From the NCBI RefSeq assembly GCF_900101125.1, contig NZ_FNFL01000001.1, forward strand, positions 558,001 through 622,000: a DNA stretch of 64,000 bases, in the 5' to 3' direction. Position numbers and translations under genes: made by a program. The DNA is from Sediminibacillus albus (lineage in GTDB: Bacteria > Bacillota > Bacilli > Bacillales > Amphibacillaceae). The notes under the pieces were generated by a model that was not told where the DNA came from, did no database searches, and saw nothing but the letters and a program-made list of their open reading frames with translations. Below are positions 27,749 through 35,690 of this stretch, piece by piece. The first letter of the stretch is position 1. Each line of letters opens with the position of its first letter.

Positions 27749-27911
27749 GGCTTCCTAATTGTTTATGGGAGTCATAGATGTTCAATAATCGATCCAGTTC
27801 TTGACTGAGGGAAATGGATTCTGCACTTGTGAACCCCTTTCGGAGGGCAACCTTGGTCATCTTATTCCGTAAAAGCTCAATTCTTTCCAGAAGAGTTTGC
27901 AAGTTTTCCAT
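27720..27911 (-). CDS. Spo0E-like aspartyl-phosphate phosphatase (first)
   Basis: A 63-residue two-helix hairpin protein of the Spo0E family, which dephosphorylates the response regulator Spo0A and delays sporulation. The diagnostic motif SQELDRLLN is present after LRNKMTKVALRKGF. The start is uncertain: the ATG at 27911 follows GAGGGGG at a long spacing, and another ATG at 27950 has no ribosome site. It lies directly downstream of a second Spo0E-like gene and the pair is probably co-transcribed. Confidence 0.83.
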   Translation of the reverse strand: MENLQTLLERIELLRNKMTKVALRKGFTSAESISLSQELDRLLNIYDSHKQLGSQKKQKAGNE

Positions 27912-27958
27912 TTTCTGATCGGTTACCCCCTCTACAACATGATAATCCATTACATAAA

Positions 27959-28192
27959 CTATATTACTTTTGGGTGTAACACCGTTGTGCCGTTTTCTCC
28001 ATAGCCTTCAGGGTTAAACGCTTGTCCGGTTGCGCTGTACTGATTAAGCAGTGCATCCAACTCCTGGCTTAGTTTCAGCGTCAACAAACTCGATAAACCC
28101 TGATCTTTTGCTGTATGTATCATTTGTGCTCTTTTTTGGGCTATTTTCTCTTGTAACTTACGTAATTCTCTACCCGAATCGTAACCTACCAC
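27959..28192 (-). CDS. Spo0E-like aspartyl-phosphate phosphatase (second)
   Basis: A 77-residue Spo0E-family protein with SQELDALLNQY preceded by an amphipathic helix (LRKLQEKIAQKRAQMI). The frame is open far upstream, but the family match begins near here. I choose the GTG at 28192, 11 bases after GAAAGG; a TTG two codons earlier is an alternative. A TTGACA hexamer at 28243-28248 (minus strand) lies at promoter distance. The C-terminal 25 residues (GENGTTVLHPKV) are not part of the family fold. Confidence 0.78.
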   Translation of the reverse strand: MVGYDSGRELRKLQEKIAQKRAQMIHTAKDQGLSSLLTLKLSQELDALLNQYSATGQAFNPEGYGENGTTVLHPKVI

Positions 28193-28419
28193 CTTACTCA
28201 AAACCTTTCTTATTCGACTAATTTTTAGAACCTTAATGATTATGTCAAAGGAAATACAGTAAGTAAAGCATATCGCAAAATTAGACATTTTTTTCAAGTA
28301 ATTTATGGTAAACTAGGATAATAACTACATAATTCGACAAATATTTTTTTGCAATCATAGCAGTAATGAAAGAAAGACTGTTCCTTTATTGTCACAGCAA
28401 CAGGAGGTAGAACAGAACC

Positions 28420-28767
28420 ATGTATTTTAAGCGGAACGAACCCTATCGGTACTCATTCAGCCAGCCGGTGCCGAGCAGAATAAAGAAAATACCGAGCAAT
28501 CAGGATGACAGTTTTTCAAATGCTGTTATTGTAGATGTAAGTTTAAGCGGGATTCGTATGGAAGTAGAAAATCTGTTTTTAGAGGATGGGGATAGGCTGC
28601 AATTAGAATTCCAGCTTCTAAACCAAGCCTGCCGTGCGATTGGGTCGGTAGTATGGAGGAAAGGACAGGAAAAGCGATATAGTTATGGCATCCGGTTAGA
28701 TTATGATGAACAATACCAAAGGCAAATAACGGACCTGCTTAAGCGATTGGCAAGAGGGGGAAATTAA
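28420..28767 (+). CDS. PilZ-domain protein, probable cyclic di-GMP receptor
   Basis: A 115-residue stand-alone PilZ domain. The C-terminal half of the ligand motif is clear (VIVDVSLSGIRMEV, the DxSxxG element), with an N-terminal arginine-containing stretch (MYFKRNEPYRYSF) that could supply the RxxxR residues. PilZ proteins bind cyclic di-GMP and control motility or envelope functions. A PAS-GGDEF-EAL protein lies 3 kb away. The ATG follows CAGGAGG. It is monocistronic, ending at a strong terminator. Confidence 0.82.
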   Translation: MYFKRNEPYRYSFSQPVPSRIKKIPSNQDDSFSNAVIVDVSLSGIRMEVENLFLEDGDRLQLEFQLLNQACRAIGSVVWRKGQEKRYSYGIRLDYDEQYQRQITDLLKRLARGGN

Positions 28768-28800
28768 TGGATTGGATATACCCCTCCACTTTTGTTAACG

Positions 28801-28845
28801 AAAAACAACCCTGCCGCTTATTGAACAAGCGGCAGGGTTGTTTTT
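28801..28845 (+). terminator. Bidirectional terminator after the PilZ gene
   Basis: A perfect 16-bp stem (AACAACCCTGCCGCTT with complement, 7-base loop) followed by TTTTTA; AAAAA precedes the left arm. It also ends the 25-residue minus-strand ORF immediately to its right. Confidence 0.95.
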
Positions 28846-28921
28846 ATCCATTATCAAATATACAGTATCCAATGTTTAAAATAAGTAATCCTATCGATAC
28901 GATTCCTAAAATGATTTCCAT
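28844..28921 (-). CDS. Putative 25-residue membrane peptide
   Basis: The ORF encodes MEIILGIVSIGLLILNIGYC then IFDNG, almost entirely one transmembrane helix. It has an AGGAGGTG ribosome site about 10 bases upstream and its stop codon abuts the strong bidirectional terminator, so it has the full frame of a gene despite its size. No family is recognised. It is convergent with the PilZ gene and divergent from the zinc-ribbon gene. Confidence 0.6.
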   Translation of the reverse strand: MEIILGIVSIGLLILNIGYCIFDNG

Positions 28922-29155
28922 AGCCAACCAACACCTCCTATTCCATCTTATCTTGTGCACTGATTTTCAGCAACTGTATATAATAATTTTCCCAAGAATG
29001 GGTATTTAAATCAAGACACTTACACTAAGCAGGCCGTTTTTGCTCAGCAGCTATTAACAATAAATGGGTATGGATATACGGTTGTTTATGGTAAACTATT
29101 GTTTGAGATTCAATCATGAGATTGCTAGTTTTTACAGAAGAAAGCGGGTGTTCTT

Positions 29156-30316
29156 ATGCTCCATTGTCCATATTGCGGAAGCAAAACGAAGGAAGACGAA
29201 CTGTTTTGTATTCAATGTGGAAAGAAACTACCAGAAGACAGATATGAAAGAATACCTCAGTCAAAATATAATTCCCGTGTTTGGTATTTACCTGCTATTG
29301 CATTTACTGTCAGCTTGATAGCCATTGGATTCTATTACTTTCATCTTGAGCACCAGACAGATCAAGCAAAGGAAGCTTTTAAAGAGGGAGAAGAAAGTGC
29401 ACTGGAAGGAGAATTTAACGAGGCTCTGGTTCAATTCAGTAATGCACTTAGCGAAAATGCGAATTTTCCCGCGGCTCAAGAAAACAAAGAGTTTATGCAG
29501 GTTGCCCTTCGCTCAAAACTCGATTTAAAACAAGCACAGGACTATGCGTCTGAGAACAAATATCAAAAATCATTAGAAAAGATAAACGAAGCGGAAGATA
29601 ATTTAAAGATATACAATGGCGAAGCGGTTGATTTAATCATTTCTGAAGTCGTGGCTCAAAGGAAAGAGATACAGTTAAGCCAATTGAAAGAAGAAATGGA
29701 AGAGGATCCGGCGATTGAAAAATTAAAGACACTCTTATGGCAAGCTGAAGGGATAAACAGCAGAGAGTCAGACACGATTGCAAAAGCCATTAGGAAACAA
29801 ATCATATCTTATATTTTTTCGACGGCAAATGAACAGCTAGCCCAGAAACAATTCAGCAACGCCAGAGACATTGTTGAAGAAGGGTTAAACTATGTTCCCG
29901 AGAGTGACAAACTGCTAAGCTTACAAACTACGATTGAAAAGGAAAAAACTGCCTTTGAAACGGAGCAGCAGCAAAGAATTGAACAGGCTGTAACAGCTGC
30001 AGAAAAAGAAAAAACACAAAATGAGAATGATGCAGTGGAAATGCTAAAAGCGAAACTCAGCCAAGATGACCAGGAAAACATTGTCATCATCGGAAGATTA
30101 AAGAGTATTGCTACGGTTCCCATCAATTCCATTTCCGTAGAGTATTCAGTCTTAAACGGGGAAGGCAGGGAATTATTCTCAAACGAGGTCTATGTGTATC
30201 CTGACACATTATACCCCGGAGAAGAAGGGAAATTTGAATTTACTCATTATGATACTAAAGCATCAACCGACTCCTCGAGCATCAAGATAGAAAAAATTAA
30301 ATGGTTACTTGAATAA
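29156..30316 (+). CDS. Zinc-ribbon membrane protein with coiled-coil repeat region
   Basis: A 386-residue protein of unknown function. An N-terminal zinc ribbon has Cys4-Cys7 and Cys18-Cys21 (CPYC ... CIQC), followed by one transmembrane helix at about residues 42-62, so the ribbon is cytoplasmic and the rest outside. Residues 70-290 are helical, TPR-like (GEFNEALVQFSNALSEN) then coiled coil; residues 310-386 form a beta-rich domain (IVIIGRLKSIATVPINSISV) like FxLYD modules. The ATG has only a weak site (GCGGGTG). The trypsin-like protease follows 26 bp downstream, so they probably act together at the cell surface. Confidence 0.75.
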   Translation: MLHCPYCGSKTKEDELFCIQCGKKLPEDRYERIPQSKYNSRVWYLPAIAFTVSLIAIGFYYFHLEHQTDQAKEAFKEGEESALEGEFNEALVQFSNALSENANFPAAQENKEFMQVALRSKLDLKQAQDYASENKYQKSLEKINEAEDNLKIYNGEAVDLIISEVVAQRKEIQLSQLKEEMEEDPAIEKLKTLLWQAEGINSRESDTIAKAIRKQIISYIFSTANEQLAQKQFSNARDIVEEGLNYVPESDKLLSLQTTIEKEKTAFETEQQQRIEQAVTAAEKEKTQNENDAVEMLKAKLSQDDQENIVIIGRLKSIATVPINSISVEYSVLNGEGRELFSNEVYVYPDTLYPGEEGKFEFTHYDTKASTDSSSIKIEKIKWLLE

Positions 30317-30342
30317 CGAACGAAATACGACGGAGTGAGATA

Positions 30343-31488
30343 ATGAAAAACAAACAAATCTATCTTCCGATTTTAATAACAGTTATTCTTTTGCTGGCTG
30401 GTGGCACTGCCATTTACTTCATTCATGACAACTGGAGCAGTAAACCACTGGATGTTAAAAACACATTAGCTCATCAGGTAGAAGAACAACCGGATACGGT
30501 CAATTTGAAGTCAATCATCCACCAATCACAAAAAAATGTAGTTCAAGTTGAAGCCCTCGATAAATGGAATGAGAAGATTGGTTCCGGTTTCCTCTATAAT
30601 AATAAGGGAGATATTATTACTAATGCCCATGTTGTAAAAGATGCTGAAGCTATCTATGTAAAAACAGCAAACGCCCATACGTACACAGCAGCTCTAGTTG
30701 GCGTCGGAAAAAAGCTCGATATAGCAGTGATCCGGGTTCCTCAGCTTGCGAATCAAGCACCAGCGGAGATGGATCCGAATTTCGAGGCTGAATTAGGGGA
30801 AGAAATCATAGCTGTTGGCAGCCCGCTCGGTTTCCAAAATTCCGTTACATTAGGTATTATTTCAGGAATAAATAGATCTTTTACAATTGATAATTTCGAG
30901 TACAAAAATGTCTACCAAATATCAGCTCAAATTACTCATGGAAACAGCGGCGGACCACTAATCGATCGAGCGAGCGGCAAGGTAATCGCCATTAATTCCG
31001 CTGGGACAGATGAGGGGAATATTGGTTTCAGTATTCCTATCCAACAAGTAATGGACCAAGCAGAAACATGGTCAGAAGCAGCAGAAGATAAAGAATTGGA
31101 ATATGAAAGTGTGGCTGAAAATGCCCAAGAAGTCGAACCTGAGAAATTACAGCAGGATGCCAAGTACATGATTAACTACTTTTTCGAGAGTCTATCGATC
31201 CGCGACTTCATTAATGCTTATACATTATTGGGAAGCGAATGGCAGATGGAGACGGACTACCAGCAATTCCGTGAAGATTATGTGTACATTGTCGATACAA
31301 AAACTTCAGAAATGACTACAAGTTTCGATGAGGAAAGCAATCAAGTGACAGTAACTATGCAAGTAGAACATGAAGAGCGCAATACCAATCAAAAAACAGC
31401 TGTTAAAAACTATCATTATACCTTCAAAGTAGGTTATGAAAATGACCAGGTAAGATTGCTAAGTGGCACACGGGAAGAAATATCTTAA
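30343..31488 (+). CDS. Membrane-anchored trypsin-like serine protease
   Basis: A 381-residue S1C-like protease. An N-terminal signal anchor (residues 5-28) is followed by the protease domain with His96 (ITNAHVVKD), Asp126 (KLDIAVIRV) and Ser202 (GNSGGPL). Unlike HtrA/DegP it lacks a PDZ domain; instead, residues 265-381 form an extra domain beginning YMINYFFESLSIRDFINAY, NTF2-like in pattern. The start follows GGAGTGAGATA. It is second gene of a pair with the zinc-ribbon protein, ending at a terminator. The substrate is unknown. Confidence 0.85.
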   Translation: MKNKQIYLPILITVILLLAGGTAIYFIHDNWSSKPLDVKNTLAHQVEEQPDTVNLKSIIHQSQKNVVQVEALDKWNEKIGSGFLYNNKGDIITNAHVVKDAEAIYVKTANAHTYTAALVGVGKKLDIAVIRVPQLANQAPAEMDPNFEAELGEEIIAVGSPLGFQNSVTLGIISGINRSFTIDNFEYKNVYQISAQITHGNSGGPLIDRASGKVIAINSAGTDEGNIGFSIPIQQVMDQAETWSEAAEDKELEYESVAENAQEVEPEKLQQDAKYMINYFFESLSIRDFINAYTLLGSEWQMETDYQQFREDYVYIVDTKTSEMTTSFDEESNQVTVTMQVEHEERNTNQKTAVKNYHYTFKVGYENDQVRLLSGTREEIS

Positions 31489-31502
31489 TATTAGCATGAC
31501 AG

Positions 31503-31542
31503 CAAAACCGGCCTGGCGGACCCGCCTAGCCGGTTTTATTTA
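31503..31542 (+). terminator. Terminator after the protease gene
   Basis: AAAACCGGC and GCCGGTTTT pair around an inner GGCGG/CCGCC stem, followed by ATTT. The T-tract is short but the stem is long. Confidence 0.8.
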
Positions 31543-31646
31543 AAAACGGCATATACCTGACAAAACTCTTTCTAAAAATATCCTTTCCATAGGCATTCAA
31601 AGCAGCCCAAATTGATGGATGTTTCCCTCCAAATAGGCAAACGTCC

Positions 31647-31676
31647 ATACAAAGCCCTGCCCTTTTCCATATAGTA
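31647..31676 (+). promoter_or_regulatory. Sigma-K/sigma-E-like promoter of the YjcZ-type gene
   Basis: CATATAGTA at 31668-31676 matches the mother-cell -10 pattern CATAnnnTA, with ATAC about 17 bp upstream as a possible -35. It lies 30 bp before the small sporulation gene, whose relatives are expressed in the mother cell. Confidence 0.45.
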
Positions 31677-31705
31677 AAATGTAAACATTCAGGAGGTGAG
31701 TATGC

Positions 31706-31846
31706 ATGTCATTTGGTTATCCTTACGGAGGAGGATATGGCGGTAACTGCGTAGGCGGTTATTCTGGCGGTTATGGTAACTCCTTCGCTTTAATTGTTGT
31801 CCTATTCATTTTACTCATCATTGTTGGTGCAGCTTTCTACTGCTAA
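31706..31846 (+). CDS. YjcZ-family sporulation peptide (46 aa)
   Basis: A 46-residue peptide starting [20 protein letters not shown], then a hydrophobic C-terminal helix ([19 protein letters not shown]). A glycine/tyrosine-rich head followed by one membrane helix is the YjcZ layout, found in small spore-associated proteins of bacilli. AGGAGGTG lies 7 bases before the ATG. An overlapping ATG four bases earlier is out of frame. It is followed by a terminator and is probably mother-cell expressed. Confidence 0.85.
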   Translation: MSFGYPYGGGYGGNCVGGYSGGYGNSFALIVVLFILLIIVGAAFYC

Positions 31847-31871
31847 TCCGTCCCCTCCTCACCATCAAAAA

Positions 31872-31916
31872 CAAAAAAACAAACCCTCAACTGATTTCCA
31901 GAGGGTTTGTTTTTTT
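31872..31916 (+). terminator. Bidirectional terminator after the YjcZ-type gene
   Basis: AAACAAACCCTC pairs with GAGGGTTTGTTT around a 12-base loop, with A-rich left and T7 right flanks. It also ends the convergent GGDEF-EAL gene. Confidence 0.9.
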
Positions 31917-31940
31917 ATCTTTTCTATCGAGTATCCAGCC

Positions 31941-33914
31941 TTATTGAATGCGGGCCAAAAGGCTGTCGGCTTCCTTTAATGGAAGTGGTTTATAAAAATA
32001 AAAGCCTTGGATTTCATCACACTTTTCGTTTTGCAAAAACAGTAATTGTTCCTTGGTTTCTACCCCTTCGGCGATTACTTTCATTTTCAGGGAGTGTGAC
32101 ATATGGATTATTGATTTAACTATCGCCTGGTTTTGTGTTTGATTATCTGATATGAATAATTTGTCAATTTTCAATTTACTTATTGGAAACAAACTTAAAT
32201 ACTTTAAGGAAGAATAACCAGTCCCAAAATCATCAATTGATACATGAACTCCCAAGTCTCTTAAGCGAAGGAGTGTGTCCAGAATCGATTCCTCATTAGT
32301 CATTGCCGCGCTTTCAGTTATTTCCAATTCTAAATACTCGGCGTTTAATCCTGTTTCCTTCAAAATGTTTCTTATTTTTCCCGCCAAATCCTTTTGGTGA
32401 AATTGCTTGGCTGACAAATTAACCCCGACCACTCCTTGATAACAGCCCTGATCATGCCATTTTTTGTTTTGGAGGCATGCTTCTCTCAACACCCATTCTC
32501 CAATATCGATAATTAAACCAGTTTTTTCTGCCAGAGGGATGAACTTGCTTGGCGGAATGTATCCTTTTGTTGGGTGGTCCCAGCGCAACAAAGCTTCGAA
32601 TCCGACAATTTCCCCCGTTTGAATATCTTTCTGCGGCTGGTAATGCAGTTCAAACTGCTCCTCTTTTAATGCTTTCCGCAATTCGAGTTCCAGTGAAAGC
32701 ATTTCTTTGAAATTTTCAGTAATAGAAGAATCATAAACTTTATAGTTATTTCTATATTTTTCCTTGGTGACATACATAGCCGAATCGGCCTGTTTTATTA
32801 ATTCATTTACTGTGATCCCGCTGTATGGATACAAACTAATGCCAATACTTACCGTTATGTAAATTTCATACTCCTCTATGAAAATAGGCTGTTCAAAAGC
32901 GTCGATGATTAATTGGGCATAAGCTTCTACTTCTTTTCTCGTTTTATATCCTTTTTGTAATAACAGAAACTCATCGCCGCCCATCCGGGCTGCAAATGTA
33001 GCTTCATCCAGCAAACCCTTCAGCTTCCTTCCACAGGCTTTGAGCAGCTCGTCCCCAAAGGAATAACCAAGCGTATCATTTACTTGTTTAAAATAATCCA
33101 AGTCAACAAAATAAACAGCCAGGTTCTCTTTATCAGTTCCTGTTTCTTCTATTGCATCTTTTAACACTTTATTAAAGTAATTGCGATTAGGCAAATCCGT
33201 TAGTTCATCATAGTAAGCTGTATATTCAATTTTCCGTTCATTCTCGACTCGATCGGTTACATCTTGAACTAGTGCAGCCCTTATAACTCTGCCCTGAAGT
33301 GGATATTCCATCACTCTCAACTCAAGATGGAGTTGCGAACGGTTACCTCTGACACCAGTAAATCGATAGGTGGAGGGTAAAGAAGTTTCAGTAAATAAAG
33401 TTTCACTATCTTCCAAAAACAATTCCGAAACAGGGATACATTTTAGTGAATTGATGGAAATCCCGAAGATTCTGGCAAAGGTCGGGTCGCAGTCGATAAT
33501 TGATTCGCCGTCGAACAAGACCAGACCTTCTTCACTTAAATTCGTCCATTGTCCTATTCGGCTTTTCACAGCCGCAGTGGTTTCTGTGAGCTCCTGTTGC
33601 AGAATCAGCACATAGATAGGCTTGGCTGAGGATGCTTCTGCAGAAATACAAAAGCTTTTTATTTGATAATTTGTATAGGGGCTCTTATTTTGTTTATGTA
33701 TGGCAATAGTCTTTTCTTTATCCTTCATACTATTAAAATCGAAGAAATCATTGATGGAGTAAGGCTGTGATGATGACATGCCCAGCAATTTAAAAGCAGG
33801 CGCATTTCCATCAATAATAAGGCCATTTTCGTCGACGATGAGGATAGCATCTTGCAGATGTTCTAAAAGCCCATAGTGAATAGGTAACTTCTCTTCCTTG
33901 GGTGTCAGCGACAT
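31941..33914 (-). CDS. PAS-PAS-GGDEF-EAL cyclic di-GMP protein
   Basis: A 657-residue soluble protein with two PAS-like domains (about residues 10-95 and 125-225), a GGDEF cyclase domain and an EAL phosphodiesterase domain. GGDEF (312-316, RMGGDEF) is intact; no RxxD inhibitory site is seen five residues before it. The EAL motifs are complete: EALLRW at 440, NLSAKQF, ELEITES, DDFGTGYSSL, KIDKLF and EGVET. Both activities are therefore possible, with the PAS domains as sensors. I start at the ATG following AGGAGGG; 11 further residues upstream are open. A weak Fur-like box lies 100 bp upstream. Confidence 0.92.
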   Translation of the reverse strand: MSLTPKEEKLPIHYGLLEHLQDAILIVDENGLIIDGNAPAFKLLGMSSSQPYSINDFFDFNSMKDKEKTIAIHKQNKSPYTNYQIKSFCISAEASSAKPIYVLILQQELTETTAAVKSRIGQWTNLSEEGLVLFDGESIIDCDPTFARIFGISINSLKCIPVSELFLEDSETLFTETSLPSTYRFTGVRGNRSQLHLELRVMEYPLQGRVIRAALVQDVTDRVENERKIEYTAYYDELTDLPNRNYFNKVLKDAIEETGTDKENLAVYFVDLDYFKQVNDTLGYSFGDELLKACGRKLKGLLDEATFAARMGGDEFLLLQKGYKTRKEVEAYAQLIIDAFEQPIFIEEYEIYITVSIGISLYPYSGITVNELIKQADSAMYVTKEKYRNNYKVYDSSITENFKEMLSLELELRKALKEEQFELHYQPQKDIQTGEIVGFEALLRWDHPTKGYIPPSKFIPLAEKTGLIIDIGEWVLREACLQNKKWHDQGCYQGVVGVNLSAKQFHQKDLAGKIRNILKETGLNAEYLELEITESAAMTNEESILDTLLRLRDLGVHVSIDDFGTGYSSLKYLSLFPISKLKIDKLFISDNQTQNQAIVKSIIHMSHSLKMKVIAEGVETKEQLLFLQNEKCDEIQGFYFYKPLPLKEADSLLARIQ

Positions 33915-34012
33915 TTCTATTTGCCCTCCTGATATTATTGCTACCATTGCTCTATACTCTTGGCTCTCTTCCCATAATTTTCAAGGGGAAAAACTTATCC
34001 TTTATGGTAGAT

Positions 34013-34027
34013 GGATAATGATTCACA
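34013..34027. promoter_or_regulatory. Weak Fur-box-like sequence
   Basis: GGATAATGATTCACA matches 11 of 14 defined positions of the bacterial 7-1-7 Fur box (TGATAATnATTATCA). It lies about 100 bp upstream of the GGDEF-EAL gene. The region 33948-34209 has no other gene. Confidence 0.25.
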
Positions 34028-34209
34028 TTCTGCATCTTGCTATCAAACGATTTATTATTTTAACTTAATCATAGCTGGTAGTTATAGTCAATGTCTTATT
34101 CCTTCTGAATCCACACTAGTTATTGGTGCGCCCTTTCAAGCCCTGGGCAGCAGTTGGGAGTCGGTTATCGGTTGGATTGAACACAGATATCTGCTCATGT
34201 CAGGTACAC

Positions 34210-34620
34210 CTATACGCGATCCTTAAACTCATCCAGCAGTTCGTCGCCCTGGTACCCTTCTTCTATTAACGATTTTAACGTTTTCTCGATCTCACTTTTT
34301 TTCCTATCGACTAATGTGCTAAGAAACAACACATTTATATGTTCACCTATATCATTGATATCAAGAATCGAAGCCATGAACGTTGCCGGCTGGTTGCTTT
34401 CCTTCGTAATCTTTGCTTGTAACATGATTTTGTCATTTTCCTTTTTCAAGTCCCGGAAATAACTAGTATATGAATGATCAAGATATGCTTCGAGTATCCA
34501 ATGATTTTTGTCGTCTTCCCGGTTGATGATAAGTCCATCAAGTAATGGAATATTTCTCGGGCGTATTTCTGCTGGTTTGTCTTCGAGTACATCAAGGGAA
34601 ATAAGTTTAAAAGTTTTCAT
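34210..34620 (-). CDS. YwpF-like family protein
   Basis: A 136-residue soluble protein starting MKTFKLISLDVLEDKPAEI, which resembles the YwpF family of bacilli (function unknown). The body is beta-rich (NHWILEAYLDHSYTSYF), the C-terminus a charged helix (KSEIEKTLKSLIEEGYQGDEL). The ATG follows CTCAGGAGG. No signal peptide. The GGDEF-EAL gene lies 300 bp downstream on the same strand without an evident terminator between them. Confidence 0.75.
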   Translation of the reverse strand: MKTFKLISLDVLEDKPAEIRPRNIPLLDGLIINREDDKNHWILEAYLDHSYTSYFRDLKKENDKIMLQAKITKESNQPATFMASILDINDIGEHINVLFLSTLVDRKKSEIEKTLKSLIEEGYQGDELLDEFKDRV

Positions 34621-34996
34621 GTTTTCCTCCTGAGATTTTTATTATGACCTGTGAGGCATTCGCTTGAATCAGTCTTCTCCAATTTTAATAACAGGGGCGT
34701 TACCCGATTTTTCGCCACTACAGTCGATATTTCCACGATCATGAATGTTTATAACGATTATTTCGATAAACTCAAGTATAAATCCTCTTTCTTTTACTCA
34801 GACATCGACATTTTTTATAAGTTCATTTAATCAATCTGCGTTCACACTAATAAGTTTATCAAAATATGACCCCTTTTAGAAACGGGGGTGAAATTAATTA
34901 CCTGGGCTGTTTGGCTATCTTACACAGGTTTGCAGCCAACCCGTTCCCATTCCCTTTTAAACCTTACTTTTTGACTATCTTTTATTAAGTATAAAG
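34621..34996. other. Gap without a supported gene
   Basis: Between the YwpF-like gene and the sigma-B-type promoter. It contains a 59-codon open frame (34651-34830, plus strand) without ribosome site or recognisable family, and a small hairpin CCCTTTTAGAAACGGG near 34873-34888. I see no convincing gene or RNA. Confidence 0.5.
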
Positions 34997-35022
34997 GTTT
35001 CGGTCATGGTACAAAAGGGTAT
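34997..35022 (+). promoter_or_regulatory. Sigma-B-type promoter
   Basis: GTTTCG and GGGTAT separated by 14 bp, against the general-stress consensus GTTTaa-N12-15-GGGTAT. It lies 110 bp upstream of the TTG start of the small gene at 35133 and suggests stress induction. Confidence 0.65.
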
Positions 35023-35132
35023 CTATATACCAACACAGAAAAAGTTAGCGGCCGCGTATTTGCTTCGTTTACTTATAAACTTTTAACTTGATCAATAGAA
35101 AAAATACATTATCAAACGGAGAGGTGATTACC

Positions 35133-35456
35133 TTGAAAGAAATTACATCCTATCAAGTAGATCTGACTTATCAGTTAACAACACAGGAAATCATGGAACT
35201 TTATCGTTTTACTGTTAAAAGTGATCATGACATATATTTATACCAGGACAACCAAATTGCAGATGCCGGTAATTTCCCCAAGCTATTGTCATTTTTTCTG
35301 GTCGCCACAACAAAGCAACCGCTGGTTGTCATCATTGATGGAAAAGATCCTGATAACTGTTATCAGCAGTTTAAGAAACTCTTAAATAAAAATGTAAAAA
35401 AATCACAAATCAGAAATAGACATAAAACTGAAAAGGGAATCTCCATTGTCATTTAA
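35133..35456 (+). CDS. Small stress-associated protein with HPr-like pattern (107 aa)
   Basis: A 107-residue soluble protein. The order of predicted strands and helices (KEITSYQVDLTYQL ... NFPKLLSFFLVATTKQPLVV ... CYQQFKKLL) recalls the HPr phosphocarrier fold, but the active-site His and regulatory Ser regions are not conserved, so it would not be a phosphocarrier. The resemblance is my inference and the function is unknown. The start is TTG, six bases after GAGAGGTG; ATG-like starts 15 codons earlier precede that site. A sigma-B-type promoter lies upstream and a terminator downstream. Confidence 0.65.
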   Translation: MKEITSYQVDLTYQLTTQEIMELYRFTVKSDHDIYLYQDNQIADAGNFPKLLSFFLVATTKQPLVVIIDGKDPDNCYQQFKKLLNKNVKKSQIRNRHKTEKGISIVI

Positions 35457-35524
35457 GTAATCGTTGGTAACTTCTTTTGAGAAGTTTATCATATATAATC
35501 ATTCCTTTTCTCCATCTTTACTCG

Positions 35525-35556
35525 ACAAAACCCGCTTAATAAAAGCGGGTTTTGTT
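35525..35556 (+). terminator. Terminator of the stress-associated gene
   Basis: A perfect 11-bp stem (AAAACCCGCTT with complement, short AT loop) followed by TTTTGTTAG. Confidence 0.85.
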
Positions 35557-35645
35557 AGTTATTCGCTCTAGTTGGCCGATTATTACTTCCATTAATATCA
35601 CAAACAAAACACAGCATCCCCAATGGCAAGCCATTTTATTTTTAA

Positions 35646-35688
35646 ACAAAAAAACAGCCGGAACCGCAAGACGCGATTCCGGCTGTTT
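35646..35688 (-). terminator. Terminator of the TRAP operon
   Basis: ACAGCCGGAAnCGC pairs with GCGnTTCCGGCTGT around a 5-base loop and is followed on the minus strand by TTTTTTTGTTT, directly after the dctP stop. Confidence 0.92.
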
Positions 35689-35690
35689 AA

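Noticed and set aside
28767-29009. 80-codon plus-strand ORF starting at the PilZ stop
   Set aside because: It runs through the perfect terminator at 28801-28845 and is antisense to the 25-residue ORF; no ribosome site.
34651-34830. 59-codon open frame with protein-like, aromatic-rich composition
   Set aside because: It starts at GTG without a ribosome site, has no recognisable family, and such frames are common by chance in AT-rich DNA.
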